This document shows, piece by piece, positions 1 through 16,370 of a stretch of 64,000 nucleotides of DNA; the stretch's first letter is position 1, and every line of letters begins with the position of its first letter. The position numbers and the translations under genes were made by a program. The notes under the pieces were generated by a model that was not told where the DNA came from, made no database searches, and saw only the letters and a program-made list of their open reading frames with translations. Origin of the DNA: Granulosicoccus antarcticus IMCC3135 (lineage in GTDB: Bacteria > Pseudomonadota > Gammaproteobacteria > Granulosicoccales > Granulosicoccaceae); contig NZ_CP018632.1 in NCBI RefSeq assembly GCF_002215215.1, positions 3,406,501 to 3,470,500 of the forward strand, given 5' to 3'.

Positions 1-6752
<6,752 letters not shown>

Positions 6753-6756
<4 letters not shown>

Positions 6757-8054
6757 AGACCAATAGCCCGGCGTGTGGCGGCAAGTGGTTTTCTGAGAAA
6801 AGCATAACCCAGTGGTACGCGCTGGCCATAAAGACGCATGGCACCCTTCATCCCGAGCCGCAGGTTGTTTTGCTGATCGATGGATGCGACAACGCGATAG
6901 GCCAGCTGCGCGTCCTGATCACGAGTGGCAAAAAAACTGACGCTTTGCACCGCACCGGCAGTTGCATCCAGTGGAAAGGCATCAGGAAAGAATGTTGTTC
7001 TCGAACCATCAGGCAAACGAATGGCATCGTTCACGGCAACCCAGGCTTCAAATTCGCGTTGCGCATCCACGGCAATCTCCATGATGCGATCGCCGGTTCG
7101 TACGGCACGGCCCAGCCAGTCAGCCTCACGGGAGTAAACGGCTATGCCGTCAGCCTCGGCGCGAATTGACAGCTCTTCGATACGGGTCTCGACAAAGTCA
7201 AGATCAAGGTTTTGTATAGCGATGCGACTGTCAAGCTCGGCCAGGCGTGTACCGCGTGTATCACGTTCCAGCGTGGACTGCGCCGCCTCGCGTCGCTGTT
7301 CCTTTGACAGAGCAAGCTCTGCGACAAGGCGAGCTTTGCGCTGTTGCAGATCGCTGTCGTCAAGTTCAACCAGAAGCTGACCCTTGGTTACACGCTCATT
7401 GGGCCTGACGGCAAGCGAGCGCACCACACCTTCCATGCTGGCCGCCACCACAGCAGGGCGTGCGGCCACCACTTCGGCGTTCGCCATGACGCTCTGGCGT
7501 ACAGGGATGGCCGCTATTGCGAGCAAGGCCAGTACCCATGCCGCTCGAACTAACCAGAGCGTGCGGGCCGGACGATTGGCTCGATTGATTTTCTGGTTCT
7601 TTGTCGATGGGCACAGCGTACGTTCTGCATGACTGATGGCGGCGGCGGCCTCTGTACCGATATGACGCTCGTGATCGCGAAAGGCGTGGGTACGCAACAG
7701 CAATAGCGAACCGAAAGGGGCCAGTGATAAAACGAGCACCTCACCAGGTGCCTGCCCGGACTCTGTTCCTGGCGACTCTGATTCATTTGATGAGTAGGCT
7801 TCTGCCCATCGGATCAGCGGGGCATCTGCATCGAAGCTTGAAACCCCTGATACGCTTCGAACCCGCATTGATTGATGAGACAGAAGTTTGCTCTGGTAGG
7901 CAGGCACCAGCCGAATCGCTGTGTCACAGGCAATGATTTTGTGCAATTCGTTGCACACAGCCCGATCCAGTTCTTCTATCGTGGATGACTGACGAAGCAG
8001 GCGTTCAAAGTTGATGAAATCGCCCAGACGGCGAACCAGTGCAGCCTCACTCAT
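6753..8054 (-). CDS. HlyD-family adaptor with N-terminal cytoplasmic GAF-like domain
   Basis: 433 residues in three parts. Residues 1-~150 are soluble and look GAF-like (INFERLLRQSSTIEELDRAV, later LVLSLAPFGSLLLLRTHAF and DHERHIGTEAAAAISHAE). One transmembrane helix lies at ~167-186 (LWLVRAAWVLALLAIAAIPV). The remainder is a periplasmic adaptor with both lipoyl half-motifs (EGVVRSLAVRPNERVTKGQLLVELDD and ADGIAVYSREADWLGRAVRTGD, shortened here), a helical hairpin between them and a beta-barrel. The C-terminus ends in LAATRRAIGL. Overlap is 8 bases with the upstream adaptor and 4 with the downstream M50-HlyD gene, so translation is coupled. It probably bridges inner membrane and TolC; the cytoplasmic domain could sense a ligand or contact the substrate. 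The GAF assignment is by pattern only. Confidence 0.8.
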
Positions 8055-8877
8055 CGAGCCGGACCCAGCCGCTCATGCCAGGCCATAAAGATGATTCTAT
8101 GTTTGTCGATATCGGGTTTGCTGCTGCCAGTTCAGGTTGGCTCAAGTCATTGAGCTGGCCTACCAGTTTGACCGTGCGGCTTACCGGATCGACATCCGGG
8201 ACGATGCGTTCTATCTTGCCGGCGTGAGAATGGCCTGTTTCACCGATAGAAAAGCTGAATGTCTGGCCTATACGCAAATGGCTGGCCTGACTGGAAGGCA
8301 CTAGAAATTCCACCGTGTGCGCATCCGTAGATGCCACCTCCAGCAGCTCCTGTCCGGTTTGTACCCGTTCGTGTTTTCGGATATCAGTCCGCAGGACCAC
8401 ACCATCAAAAGGGGCCAGTACACGGCAGCGATTCTGACGATGTGAGGCTGCTATGACTTCATGCGAGGCCTCGGCCAACCGTGTTGTGCTCTCGGCAAGC
8501 TCCAGATCGCTGACAGAATCAAGTGCCTTCAATTGCTGGTTTGAGGCATGATCCTGAGTCGCTACATCGAAACGGGCGCTGGCCTGTCCGAGGGCGGCCT
8601 CTGCCAGTGTGCAATCAAGTGCTATCAGCACATCATCCTGTTTGAACTCCTGGCCTTCCCGAAACGGCATGGAGAGTACAACAGCGTCCAGTTCAGCACT
8701 CAATACGGCCCGTTCGCCCGCTCGAACCACACCACTGAAAGGCTCATGCTCTATTGCCGGACTGAGGGCTTCCTCAAGCGATCTTTCGTTGGCAACAGTA
8801 CTGATGGATGTTGAGAGCAGAGTGATGAAAGTGGCTGCAAGCCTGTACCGGTGTTGTCGTCTCTGGCAGGCCTTCAT
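8047..8877 (-). CDS. Periplasmic adaptor (RND/HlyD membrane fusion protein)
   Basis: 276 residues with an N-terminal signal sequence or anchor (LAATFITLLSTSISTVA). The body has the order typical of periplasmic adaptors: first lipoyl half (SGVVRAGERAVLSAELDAVV, then FREGQEFKQDDVLIALD), a short alpha hairpin rich in Ala, Gln and Glu (residues ~85-145), the second lipoyl half (LAPFDGVVLRTDIRKHERVQTGQ, shortened here) and a beta-barrel (VEFLVPSSQASHLRIGQTF) ending in WPGMSGWVRLDE. It overlaps the TolC gene by 4 bases and the next adaptor by 8. No RND pump gene is present, so it presumably serves the same envelope-spanning complex as the other operon products. Having two separate adaptors plus a third HlyD arm on the M50 protein is unusual. 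Confidence 0.8.
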   Translation of the reverse strand: MKACQRRQHRYRLAATFITLLSTSISTVANERSLEEALSPAIEHEPFSGVVRAGERAVLSAELDAVVLSMPFREGQEFKQDDVLIALDCTLAEAALGQASARFDVATQDHASNQQLKALDSVSDLELAESTTRLAEASHEVIAASHRQNRCRVLAPFDGVVLRTDIRKHERVQTGQELLEVASTDAHTVEFLVPSSQASHLRIGQTFSFSIGETGHSHAGKIERIVPDVDPVSRTVKLVGQLNDLSQPELAAANPISTNIESSLWPGMSGWVRLDE

Positions 8878-10538
8878 CGAGCATCTCCTGGCGTGGACAG
8901 AGCGTCTGTGTCTCCGATATGAGCGTCATAGTCGGAGGCCTGCCGTGAGCGACGACGACTCTCCTCAGGTTCATAGAGGCCGCGAGGACCCTGGTATGTC
9001 GAATTTTCCAGATGATCTTCAACAGCCGCAATGATTTGTTCCAGCGGTGCATCGTGGTCGAAAATGACGGCAGGCTCGTAACCGATGCTGGAGTACACGC
9101 TGGCGGTTGCGCTTTGCCATTCACCATAGGCGATGGTATATCGCAATCGGGAAACTACATCTCTGGCACGTGCCTGCAGCACGGTCTGTCTGTCGATGCG
9201 TGAAGCCGATGCACGGCGCTCGTACTGCTCGATGGTGCTGCGATCCACCTGGGTCATCTGTGAGGCCAGGCGGTAGTCCTCCTTGGACTGCTGCAGGCGC
9301 TGCAATGCAACATCTACCTGGGTAAGTACAGCCATGGACAGTGCCAGTCGGCGCAGCTCACCCAGTTCCTGTTTGGACTTTGCCAGACGCGTGGCCGCGG
9401 GGGCGGAGAATACACTGAGAAGATTCCAGGTCAGGCGAACACCGGACGCGGCCCAGGCGCTGTGCAGCAGGTAGCTGTTATCGCTGTAATGCGTGCCAGT
9501 GAACAGTTCGATGCCAGGGATCCAGCGAATCCTGGCCTTGTTGACCTCGTCCGCAGCAATTCGGCTTTGATAATCCTCTTCGATCAGCTCCGGGCGATGG
9601 CGCAGGGCAATCTGCTGCAAGGCATTGCGATCAAGGGCGGCGTCAGCGTTGTAGCTTGTAAACAGTTCGCCCTCCACATCCACGGTAAACCAGCTGCCGG
9701 GGGGCAGGCCAATAAGGCTTGCCAGAACACTGCGTGACTCGGCAATGCCGCGTTGTAGTTGCAGCACCTGTCGTTGCAAATCCAGCAGAGTGCGCTGTTC
9801 CTCAAGGCACTCTTCCAGCGGCTTCAGTTTGGCTCGTTGTGCGGCGTAGGAATCATTCAGTCCTTGCTGGATGTCTTTTTTCAGCACAGCCAGTTGCGGG
9901 GCAAGGCGTTCTGCGCTTACCAGACGCCAGTACGCATCACGTACATCTCTGACGATGTTGGCGGTTATTCGTCGTTGTTGCTCGACCGCAATCAGAGCGG
10001 CATTCCCGGCCTGTCTGGATTCGATCCAGGCAATGCCAAAATCCAGCGTATTCCACGACAGCTCCAGATCAGCGTTGACGATGCTTTTGTCCTGCGAAGT
10101 CGAGGCACCGAAGTTGGGAACGCCTGTTGCCAGGTTGAAACTGGATGAGGCGTGGACCTTGTCGCGAGCTGTATAGCCGGCGCTGGCAGCCAGGCGGGGC
10201 AGTTTGTTGTAGTCGCTCAGATCCAGATGTCGCTGTGCAACAACAGAGTTCATCATGGCCACCCGGTGGTCAAGATTGTATTTGATGGCTCGAGCCACGG
10301 CCTCTGCAAGGCTCATGATTTCACCCGGTGCCGGGACATTGGCAAACAGTTGCTCAAAATCAACGCTTGCTCGTGAGTCGATCGTCTCACTGTCCATGAT
10401 ATGCAGCGTCGTATTGCAGCCGCTCAAAGCCAGGGCTGCGGCGATAACGCTCGCCTTGAGTGGTAGCTTTAGACGGGTCGCCCGATGTTCCGGGTTTGAG
10501 AGACTCATGGCGTTTCGTCTGCATGCGGCTGAATTCAT
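8874..10538 (-). CDS. TolC-family outer membrane factor (lipoprotein)
   Basis: 554 residues, first gene of the operon. A lipobox LALSGC puts the lipidated Cys at residue 41, or 31 if translation begins at the internal Met at 10508. A weak AGGA lies a few bases before the ATG at 10538. The mature part shows outer-membrane-efflux features: LAEAVARAIKYNLDHRVAMM at the start of the helical repeats, long Gln/Arg/Leu-rich coiled coils, ADLELSWNTLDFGIAW and VRLTWNLLSVFSAPA as the two strand-forming regions, and two copies of an ~200-residue repeat. It would form the outer membrane channel for the adaptors encoded next. The C-terminal tail after ~510 is polar and probably periplasmic. Confidence 0.88.
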   Translation of the reverse strand: MNSAACRRNAMSLSNPEHRATRLKLPLKASVIAAALALSGCNTTLHIMDSETIDSRASVDFEQLFANVPAPGEIMSLAEAVARAIKYNLDHRVAMMNSVVAQRHLDLSDYNKLPRLAASAGYTARDKVHASSSFNLATGVPNFGASTSQDKSIVNADLELSWNTLDFGIAWIESRQAGNAALIAVEQQRRITANIVRDVRDAYWRLVSAERLAPQLAVLKKDIQQGLNDSYAAQRAKLKPLEECLEEQRTLLDLQRQVLQLQRGIAESRSVLASLIGLPPGSWFTVDVEGELFTSYNADAALDRNALQQIALRHRPELIEEDYQSRIAADEVNKARIRWIPGIELFTGTHYSDNSYLLHSAWAASGVRLTWNLLSVFSAPAATRLAKSKQELGELRRLALSMAVLTQVDVALQRLQQSKEDYRLASQMTQVDRSTIEQYERRASASRIDRQTVLQARARDVVSRLRYTIAYGEWQSATASVYSSIGYEPAVIFDHDAPLEQIIAAVEDHLENSTYQGPRGLYEPEESRRRSRQASDYDAHIGDTDALSTPGDAR

Positions 10539-10860
10539 TATCCTGCTTCAGCAACATCCTCGCCAAACTCTACTAACCGGGTTTCATTCTTGCCGCCTTA
10601 TCGTGAGGTAGTCGCGGTTTTGGGATAATGAAGCCTGCGGGATATATCATCCGAGGTTAGGGCCCACGATCCTGTTAATGCCCAGCTTCAAGCATTTTGG
10701 CCAGGGCGGTAATGTCATATTTTCAATCGGTAAATCTCCCGATCGCAATTGTAGAATATGCATCTTTGCAGTCGGTTGTCTGACGCTTGAAGCAGTGCTT
10801 GCACTCAAGTGGCTTACACAGATAGAGTGGCATGTTACGCAATCAGAGGAGACTCTTCAT
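10539..10860. promoter_or_regulatory. Divergent intergenic region between the secretion operon and the opp-like operon
   Basis: About 320 bases without a convincing gene. The frame of the peptide-binding protein is open back to 10678, but that extension has no ribosome site and would bury the signal peptide. Promoters for both divergent operons must lie here. A TAGAAT hexamer at about 10753 could be a -10 element for the rightward operon; no clear -35 partner was found. No strong hairpin seen. Confidence 0.4.
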
Positions 10861-12441
10861 ATGCAACTGCTAAGTATTCGAAAATGGGTGTGTCTTTGCC
10901 TGCTGGCCTTTGCCACGGGCGCCGCATCTGCCGCTACCATCAATATCCATAATGGTGGTGATCCAACATCCCTGGATCCGCACAAGCTTTCCGGCGACTG
11001 GGAAAATCGCATTGCCGGGGATATCTTCGAGGGCTTGCTGACAGAGAATGCCAAGGCCGAAGCGATTCCGGGTCAGGCTTCACAATGGAGTGTCTCCGAT
11101 GATGCGCTGGTCTATACCTTCAGCCTGCGTGAAGGTATTCAGTGGAGTGATGGAACACCAGTGACAGCCGATGATTTTGTCTTCGCCTTTCAGCGTTTGA
11201 TGAATCCTGAAACCGCGGCCGTTTATGCCTACCTGCAATACAGTATCAAGAATGCCGAGGCTATCAACACCGGTGCCATCACCGACTTGAATGAGCTGGG
11301 CGTCAAGGCGCTCGACGACAAGACTCTGGAGATCACACTGGAGCGGCCTACGCCGTATTTTCTGGGTGCTCTGACGCACTACACCGCCTATCCCTTGCCA
11401 CAGCATCTGCTTGAAACCGCTGGTGATGATTGGGTCAAGATCGACAACATCGTGACGAACGGTCCTTACACGCCAGTAGACTGGGTGCCAGGCTCACATG
11501 TGACAACAGAAAAGCAGGCGAAGTACTACGATGCTGAGAATGTGAAGATCGATGGTGCCAAGTTCTTTGTGCTGGATGACGAATCAGCGGCATTGAAACG
11601 CTACCGCGCAGGCGAGTTCGATATCCTCACCGAGTTTCCAACCGATCAGTTCGAGTGGATGCAGGAAAACTTGCCGGGGCAGGCACGGGTCGCACCGTTC
11701 GCTGGTCTCTACTATTACGTGATCAACAACAGCAAGCCGCCGTTCGACAACCCTGATGTTCGCAAGGCCTTGTCCATGTCCATTAACCGTGAAGTGATTG
11801 GTCCTCAGGTACTGGGTACCGGTGAGCTGCCTGCCTACTCCTGGGTGCCGCCGGGTATGGCCAACTATGATGAGCCTTACAGTGTCGAATGGAAGGATCT
11901 GCCGTACGCCGACAAGCTGGCTGAAGCCAGAGCCTTGCTGGATGAGGCAGGCTTCAACAAGGACAATCCACTCACGTTGCAATTGCGCTACAACACCAAC
12001 GAGAACCACAAGCGTATAGCGGTGGCTATCGCCTCCATGTGGAAGCCTCTGGGTGTACAGGTCGAGCTGTATAACACCGAAACCAAGGTGCACTACGATG
12101 AGCTGCAACGTGGCGTGCTGGATGTGGCGCGTGCCGGATGGCTTGCTGATTACAACGATGCTGATAACTTTCTCAACCTGTTGAAGTCAACGGTTGAGCA
12201 CAACTACGGTCGCTACAATAATCCGGAATACGATGCGTTGGTCGACAAGGCCAATGCCACGGTTGATACCCAGGTTCGCGCAGAGTTGCTGCACCAGGCC
12301 GAAAAACTTGCCATGGATGAAACTGCCGCCATCCCTATCTACTATTATCTGGCACGCAACGTTGTATCGCCCCGAGTCACAGGGTTCGAGGACAACGCCT
12401 TTGATGTGCATCGTACGCGCTGGCTCGAATTGAGCGAATAG
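10861..12441 (+). CDS. oppA: Oligopeptide ABC transporter, substrate-binding protein (OppA-like)
   Basis: The start at 10861 follows GAGGAG at a proper distance and gives 526 residues with a clean signal peptide (cleavage near ASAATINIH). An upstream in-frame start at 10678 is rejected. Family 5 solute-binding features are clear: NGGDPTSLDPHK, the region around GIQWSDGTPVTADDFVFAFQRL, PYFLGALTHYTAYPLP, and FDNPDVRKALSMSINREVI. It captures peptides in the periplasm and delivers them to the two permeases encoded directly downstream. The mature protein is of typical OppA length (~520). It is first in the oppABC(DF) operon; the next gene begins 23 bases after its stop. Confidence 0.93.
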   Translation: MQLLSIRKWVCLCLLAFATGAASAATINIHNGGDPTSLDPHKLSGDWENRIAGDIFEGLLTENAKAEAIPGQASQWSVSDDALVYTFSLREGIQWSDGTPVTADDFVFAFQRLMNPETAAVYAYLQYSIKNAEAINTGAITDLNELGVKALDDKTLEITLERPTPYFLGALTHYTAYPLPQHLLETAGDDWVKIDNIVTNGPYTPVDWVPGSHVTTEKQAKYYDAENVKIDGAKFFVLDDESAALKRYRAGEFDILTEFPTDQFEWMQENLPGQARVAPFAGLYYYVINNSKPPFDNPDVRKALSMSINREVIGPQVLGTGELPAYSWVPPGMANYDEPYSVEWKDLPYADKLAEARALLDEAGFNKDNPLTLQLRYNTNENHKRIAVAIASMWKPLGVQVELYNTETKVHYDELQRGVLDVARAGWLADYNDADNFLNLLKSTVEHNYGRYNNPEYDALVDKANATVDTQVRAELLHQAEKLAMDETAAIPIYYYLARNVVSPRVTGFEDNAFDVHRTRWLELSE

Positions 12442-12464
12442 GTTTGCACCACTAGATCCCCGCC

Positions 12465-13382
12465 ATGTTGAACTATGCGTTCAAGCGCCTGTTATCGACT
12501 ATCCCTGTGCTCTGGGTAGCGATAACGGCGTGCTTCTTCATCTTGCGTCTGGCACCGGGTGGGCCATTTGACGGGGATCGTCCCTTGCCAGAGGCCATCA
12601 AGCAGAACCTGGCGGCTCACTACCATCTGGACAAGCCCCTGTTCGAGCAATACCTGATTTACATCGGCAAGCTGCTGCAGGGGGATCTGGGGCCCTCGTT
12701 CATCAATCAGGACTTCACGGTTGCCGAGCAGTTGCTGATCGGTCTTCCCTATACTCTGATCGTTGGTGGCGTGGCGTTTTTTCTGTCCATTGTATTGGGT
12801 GTGCTGGCCGGTATTCTGGGTACGCTCTACCGCAATCGGTTTCCGGACTACCTGATCGGTATTGTGGTTTTATCGGGGCTGGTACTGCCCAATTTTCTGT
12901 TGGCTCCCATCTTCCAGCTGATCTTTGGTCTGAAGCTGGAATGGTTGCCAGTCGGGGGCTGGGGAGGTGGCACCGTGTCGCATCTGGTATTACCGGTTGT
13001 GGTGCTCGCCTTGCCGCATATCGCCCGTATTTCCCGCCTGACGCGTGGCGCGATGATTGAGGTGATGCATAGCAACTTCATTCGAACTGCACGTTCCAAG
13101 GGCTTGAGCAGCGCCAGTATCGTCTGGCGTCATGCGCTGAAACCGACCATGACGCCGGTGGTCTCCTATCTGGGGCCAGCGGCCAGCTACTTGCTGACAG
13201 GTTCGTTGGTTATCGAAACCATATTCGGTCTGCCGGGCATTGGGCGCTACTTCATCAATGCGGCGCTGAATCGAGACTACGGCATGGTACTGGGTACTGT
13301 CGTGCTCTATATGTTGCTGATTGTCGTGCTCAACCTGATCGTTGACATACTCTATGCATGGCTTGATCCGAGGGTGCGATAA
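12465..13382 (+). CDS. oppB: Oligopeptide ABC transporter permease (OppB-like)
   Basis: 305 residues with about six membrane helices. It starts with MLNYAFKRLLSTIPVLWV, the usual DppB/OppB N-terminus, followed by the conserved periplasmic stretch around HLDKPLFEQYLIYIGKLLQGDLG. The cytoplasmic EAA loop reads RTARSKGLSSASIVWRHALK, and the C-terminal helices follow IETIFGLPGIGRYFINAALN. It pairs with the OppC protein to form the channel. The stop is 2 bases before the next start, so the genes are co-translated. Confidence 0.93.
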   Translation: MLNYAFKRLLSTIPVLWVAITACFFILRLAPGGPFDGDRPLPEAIKQNLAAHYHLDKPLFEQYLIYIGKLLQGDLGPSFINQDFTVAEQLLIGLPYTLIVGGVAFFLSIVLGVLAGILGTLYRNRFPDYLIGIVVLSGLVLPNFLLAPIFQLIFGLKLEWLPVGGWGGGTVSHLVLPVVVLALPHIARISRLTRGAMIEVMHSNFIRTARSKGLSSASIVWRHALKPTMTPVVSYLGPAASYLLTGSLVIETIFGLPGIGRYFINAALNRDYGMVLGTVVLYMLLIVVLNLIVDILYAWLDPRVR

Positions 13383-13384
13383 CG

Positions 13385-14299
13385 ATGATCTTTCGCAAGG
13401 CCAAACTGGCTATTATCGAATCGAGCCTTGACGAGGCTCTGCCACTGGCACCAGGTCGTAGTCTGTTTCAGGACGCACTGGCGCGTCTGAAGCGCAACAA
13501 GGCTGCAGTTGTCTCTCTCATTGTTCTGGCTCTGCTGGTTATTCTTGCCATCGCCGGACCCTGGTTCATCACCTATAACTACGAAGACCCTGACTGGGCA
13601 GCTTTTCGTGCCCCCCCGTCGCTGGCCAACGGTCACTGGTTCGGTACTGATCAGAATGGTCGCGACTTGCTGGCAAGAACCTTGTTCGGTTTGCGAGTCT
13701 CGCTGTTGGTGGCCTTGATTGCCACGGTGGTATCGGTGGTTATCGGTGTCGGTTATGGCGCCATTGCAGGCTATGTGGGAGGCCGGGTGGATCAAGCCAT
13801 GATGCGCTTTGTAGATGTCATGTATGCCTTGCCCTATATCCTGTTCGTGATTCTGCTAATGGTGATATTCGGCCGCAACGTTTTCCTGCTGTTTGCCGCA
13901 ATCGGGGCTCTGGAATGGTTGACCATGGCGCGCATCGTACGAGGCCAGACGCTGTCTATCAGACAGCGTGAATATATAGAAGCGGCCCGTGCCTCGGGTC
14001 TTGGAACCGGCGCCATCATCTTCAGGCATATAGTGCCCAACCTTGTCGGCCCGGTTGTCATCTACGCCACACTGACCATTCCTGAAATTGTCGTTGTGGA
14101 GAGTTTTCTGTCCTATCTGGGCTTCGGTATCCAGGAGCCGTTGACCTCATTGGGCACCTTGATCGCTGAAGGGGCGGATGTTCTGGAAGTGCTGCCGTGG
14201 CTGCTGTGGTTTCCTGCAGGCTTTCTCATCACACTGCTGCTCAGCCTGCTGTTCATCGGCGATGGTCTGCGTGACGCCTTTGATCCGCGAGACCGATAA
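13385..14299 (+). CDS. oppC: Oligopeptide ABC transporter permease (OppC-like)
   Basis: 304 residues. The N-terminal cytoplasmic segment PGRSLFQDALARLKRNKAAV precedes the first helix, as in OppC/DppC. The periplasmic motif FGTDQNGRDLLARTLFGLRV and the EAA loop EAARASGLGTGAIIFRHIVPN are characteristic; it ends in LFIGDGLRDAFDPRDR. It forms the second half of the peptide channel with the preceding OppB. The TAA stop overlaps the ATG of the ATPase gene (TAATG), indicating translational coupling. Confidence 0.93.
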   Translation: MIFRKAKLAIIESSLDEALPLAPGRSLFQDALARLKRNKAAVVSLIVLALLVILAIAGPWFITYNYEDPDWAAFRAPPSLANGHWFGTDQNGRDLLARTLFGLRVSLLVALIATVVSVVIGVGYGAIAGYVGGRVDQAMMRFVDVMYALPYILFVILLMVIFGRNVFLLFAAIGALEWLTMARIVRGQTLSIRQREYIEAARASGLGTGAIIFRHIVPNLVGPVVIYATLTIPEIVVVESFLSYLGFGIQEPLTSLGTLIAEGADVLEVLPWLLWFPAGFLITLLLSLLFIGDGLRDAFDPRDR

Positions 14300-16194
14300 T
14301 GAACACGCCAAACAGCGAAGTGCTGACTATCCGCGATCTGCGTGTGAGTTTTACCACCAATGATGGTGTGATCGAGGCGGTAAAAGGCGTCGATGTGTCA
14401 ATTCGGCCTGGTGAGTGTCTGGGGGTGGTAGGGGAGTCGGGTTCGGGCAAGAGCCAGACCTTTCTGGCAGCCATGGGCTTGCTTGCCAGTAATGCGCGTG
14501 TCAGCGGTGAAGTACGCTTTGCCGGTCAGAACCTGCTGCAGCTTTCGGTGCGCGAGCTTAATCGTATTCGCGGTAGCCGCATCTCGATGATCTTTCAGGA
14601 TCCACTGACCGCACTGACGCCCCATTTGCGTATTGGCGAACAGATGCGCGAGGTGTTGCAGACACATCAGAGTCTGAGTAATCGAGAGGCACATAAAGAG
14701 TGCCTGCGCTGGTTGGAGAATGTGCGCATGCCTGAAGCCGCCCAGCGACTCAGGCAATACCCGCATGAGCTTTCCGGGGGCATGCGGCAGCGAGTCATGA
14801 TTGCCATGGCCATGCTGTGCGAGCCGGACCTGTTGATTGCCGATGAGCCCACCACGGCACTGGATGTGACAATTCAGGCAGAAATTCTGGATCTGATGGA
14901 TGAGCTGCGCCGAGACCATGATACCGCTGTTGTGCTTATCACGCATGACATGGGGGTGGTGGCTCGCATGTGTGATCAGATTCAGGTTATGCGTGATGGT
15001 GAATACGTGGAGCAGGGCAGCTGTGAGGACGTTTTCTACCGCCCGCAGGATGACTATACGAAAATGCTGTTGGAGGCGGTGCCGCGTATCGCGCTACCTG
15101 ATAACGAGCCAGTGGGTGAGGCGACTCACCAGTTGGCTGACCAACCGGCTAGCCAGCTGACCGAGGAACCAACCGGCAAGTCAGTTGGCGAAGCAGAAAC
15201 CTCTGCTGTTGCTGATAGTGTTCTGAAGGTGCGAGACCTGCGCGTCAGCTTTGCGGTGGGTACCAGCTGGTTCGGCAAATCGCGCGAACTGCGGGCCGTG
15301 GATGGTATCGGCTTCGATCTGGCGCCGGGTGAAACGCTGGGCATCGTCGGCGAGTCAGGCAGTGGCAAGTCGACACTGGCGCGGGCAATTCTGCAATTGA
15401 TCAAGCCCACGTCCGGTCAGGTTAGCTGGCTGGGTGATGAGTTGACAACCATGAGCCGCGAGCAGGTCAGGGCGTTCCGACAGGATGCCCAGATCGTATT
15501 TCAGGATCCTCTGGCAAGTCTCAACCCATCGATGACCATTGGTGACAGCATTATCGAACCTTTGCGTGTCTGCGAACCGGGCCTTGACCGAGCGGCACGT
15601 AGCCGGCGTGCGGCGGATATGATGGAGCGTGTCGGGCTTCCCTATACCTTGATCAATCGATATCCACACGAACTCTCGGGTGGTCAGAACCAGCGGGTCG
15701 GCATTGCCCGGGCCATGATCTCGAAGCCCAGGCTTCTGATCTGTGATGAGGCTGTCTCAGCGCTGGATGTCTCCATTCAGGCGCAGATCATGGAACTGTT
15801 GAAGGACCTGCAGCGTGAATTCGGATTGTCTCTGATATTCATATCGCATGATTTGTCGGTTGTGTGGGAGGTCTCCCAGCGCGTGCTGGTGATGTATCTG
15901 GGCTCGGTGGTCGAGCTGGCCCCGCGTGACCAGCTGTTTGCACGTCCGCAACACCCCTATACCCGTCAGCTGGTATCGGCAGTACCGGTACCTGATCCAC
16001 GCATCGAACGGTCCAGACAACGTATCAAACTGGTGGGCGAGATGGCCTCTCCGATGGATACAGGGGCGCGACTGCGCTTTCTTCCGTCCAGACGTGGGCA
16101 ATTACCCGCAGACTATGTTCCGGCTCTCCAGGAACTTTCACCGGGTCATTTTGTCGCTGAGCATGATCCTGTCGAAACCTTGCTGCGTTTGTAA
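14299..16194 (+). CDS. Fused dual ABC ATPase for oligopeptide import (OppD-OppF fusion)
   Basis: 631 residues containing two nucleotide-binding domains. Domain 1 (~5-260) has Walker A GESGSGKS, signature LSGGMRQRV and Walker B LLIADEPTTALD. Domain 2 (~305-590) has Walker A GESGSGKS, signature LSGGQNQRV and Walker B LLICDEAVSALD. A hydrophilic linker at ~265-300 contains imperfect repeats of the form QLxxxPxxQL. The C-terminal extension aligns with the Oligo_HPY region of OppF (LVGEMASPMDTGARLRFLPS), but the cysteines usually found there are absent. It powers the OppBC channel and is the last gene of the operon. Confidence 0.92.
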   Translation: MNTPNSEVLTIRDLRVSFTTNDGVIEAVKGVDVSIRPGECLGVVGESGSGKSQTFLAAMGLLASNARVSGEVRFAGQNLLQLSVRELNRIRGSRISMIFQDPLTALTPHLRIGEQMREVLQTHQSLSNREAHKECLRWLENVRMPEAAQRLRQYPHELSGGMRQRVMIAMAMLCEPDLLIADEPTTALDVTIQAEILDLMDELRRDHDTAVVLITHDMGVVARMCDQIQVMRDGEYVEQGSCEDVFYRPQDDYTKMLLEAVPRIALPDNEPVGEATHQLADQPASQLTEEPTGKSVGEAETSAVADSVLKVRDLRVSFAVGTSWFGKSRELRAVDGIGFDLAPGETLGIVGESGSGKSTLARAILQLIKPTSGQVSWLGDELTTMSREQVRAFRQDAQIVFQDPLASLNPSMTIGDSIIEPLRVCEPGLDRAARSRRAADMMERVGLPYTLINRYPHELSGGQNQRVGIARAMISKPRLLICDEAVSALDVSIQAQIMELLKDLQREFGLSLIFISHDLSVVWEVSQRVLVMYLGSVVELAPRDQLFARPQHPYTRQLVSAVPVPDPRIERSRQRIKLVGEMASPMDTGARLRFLPSRRGQLPADYVPALQELSPGHFVAEHDPVETLLRL

Positions 16195-16370
16195 AAGTTC
16201 CCCGAAAAACAGCCTGTTTCACATTAATTTACCGTTTATATCGTTCGGATTGTTACCAACCGCAAATGATTGTATTTGTTTGCGAATTAGCAACGGACCC
16301 AGCATTGACCTTGACACGTTACCCAAGGACAATTCGGGCTTGCGCAATCGAGCCTGAAAAATATAAACTT

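Noticed and set aside
10678-10860. N-terminal extension of the peptide-binding protein
   Set aside because: No ribosome site, and it would place 61 residues before an otherwise perfect signal peptide that has GAGGAG at the right distance.
11584-12108. 174-codon minus frame antisense to oppA
   Set aside because: Shadow of a well-conserved gene; low-complexity, His- and Val-rich composition typical of an antisense frame.
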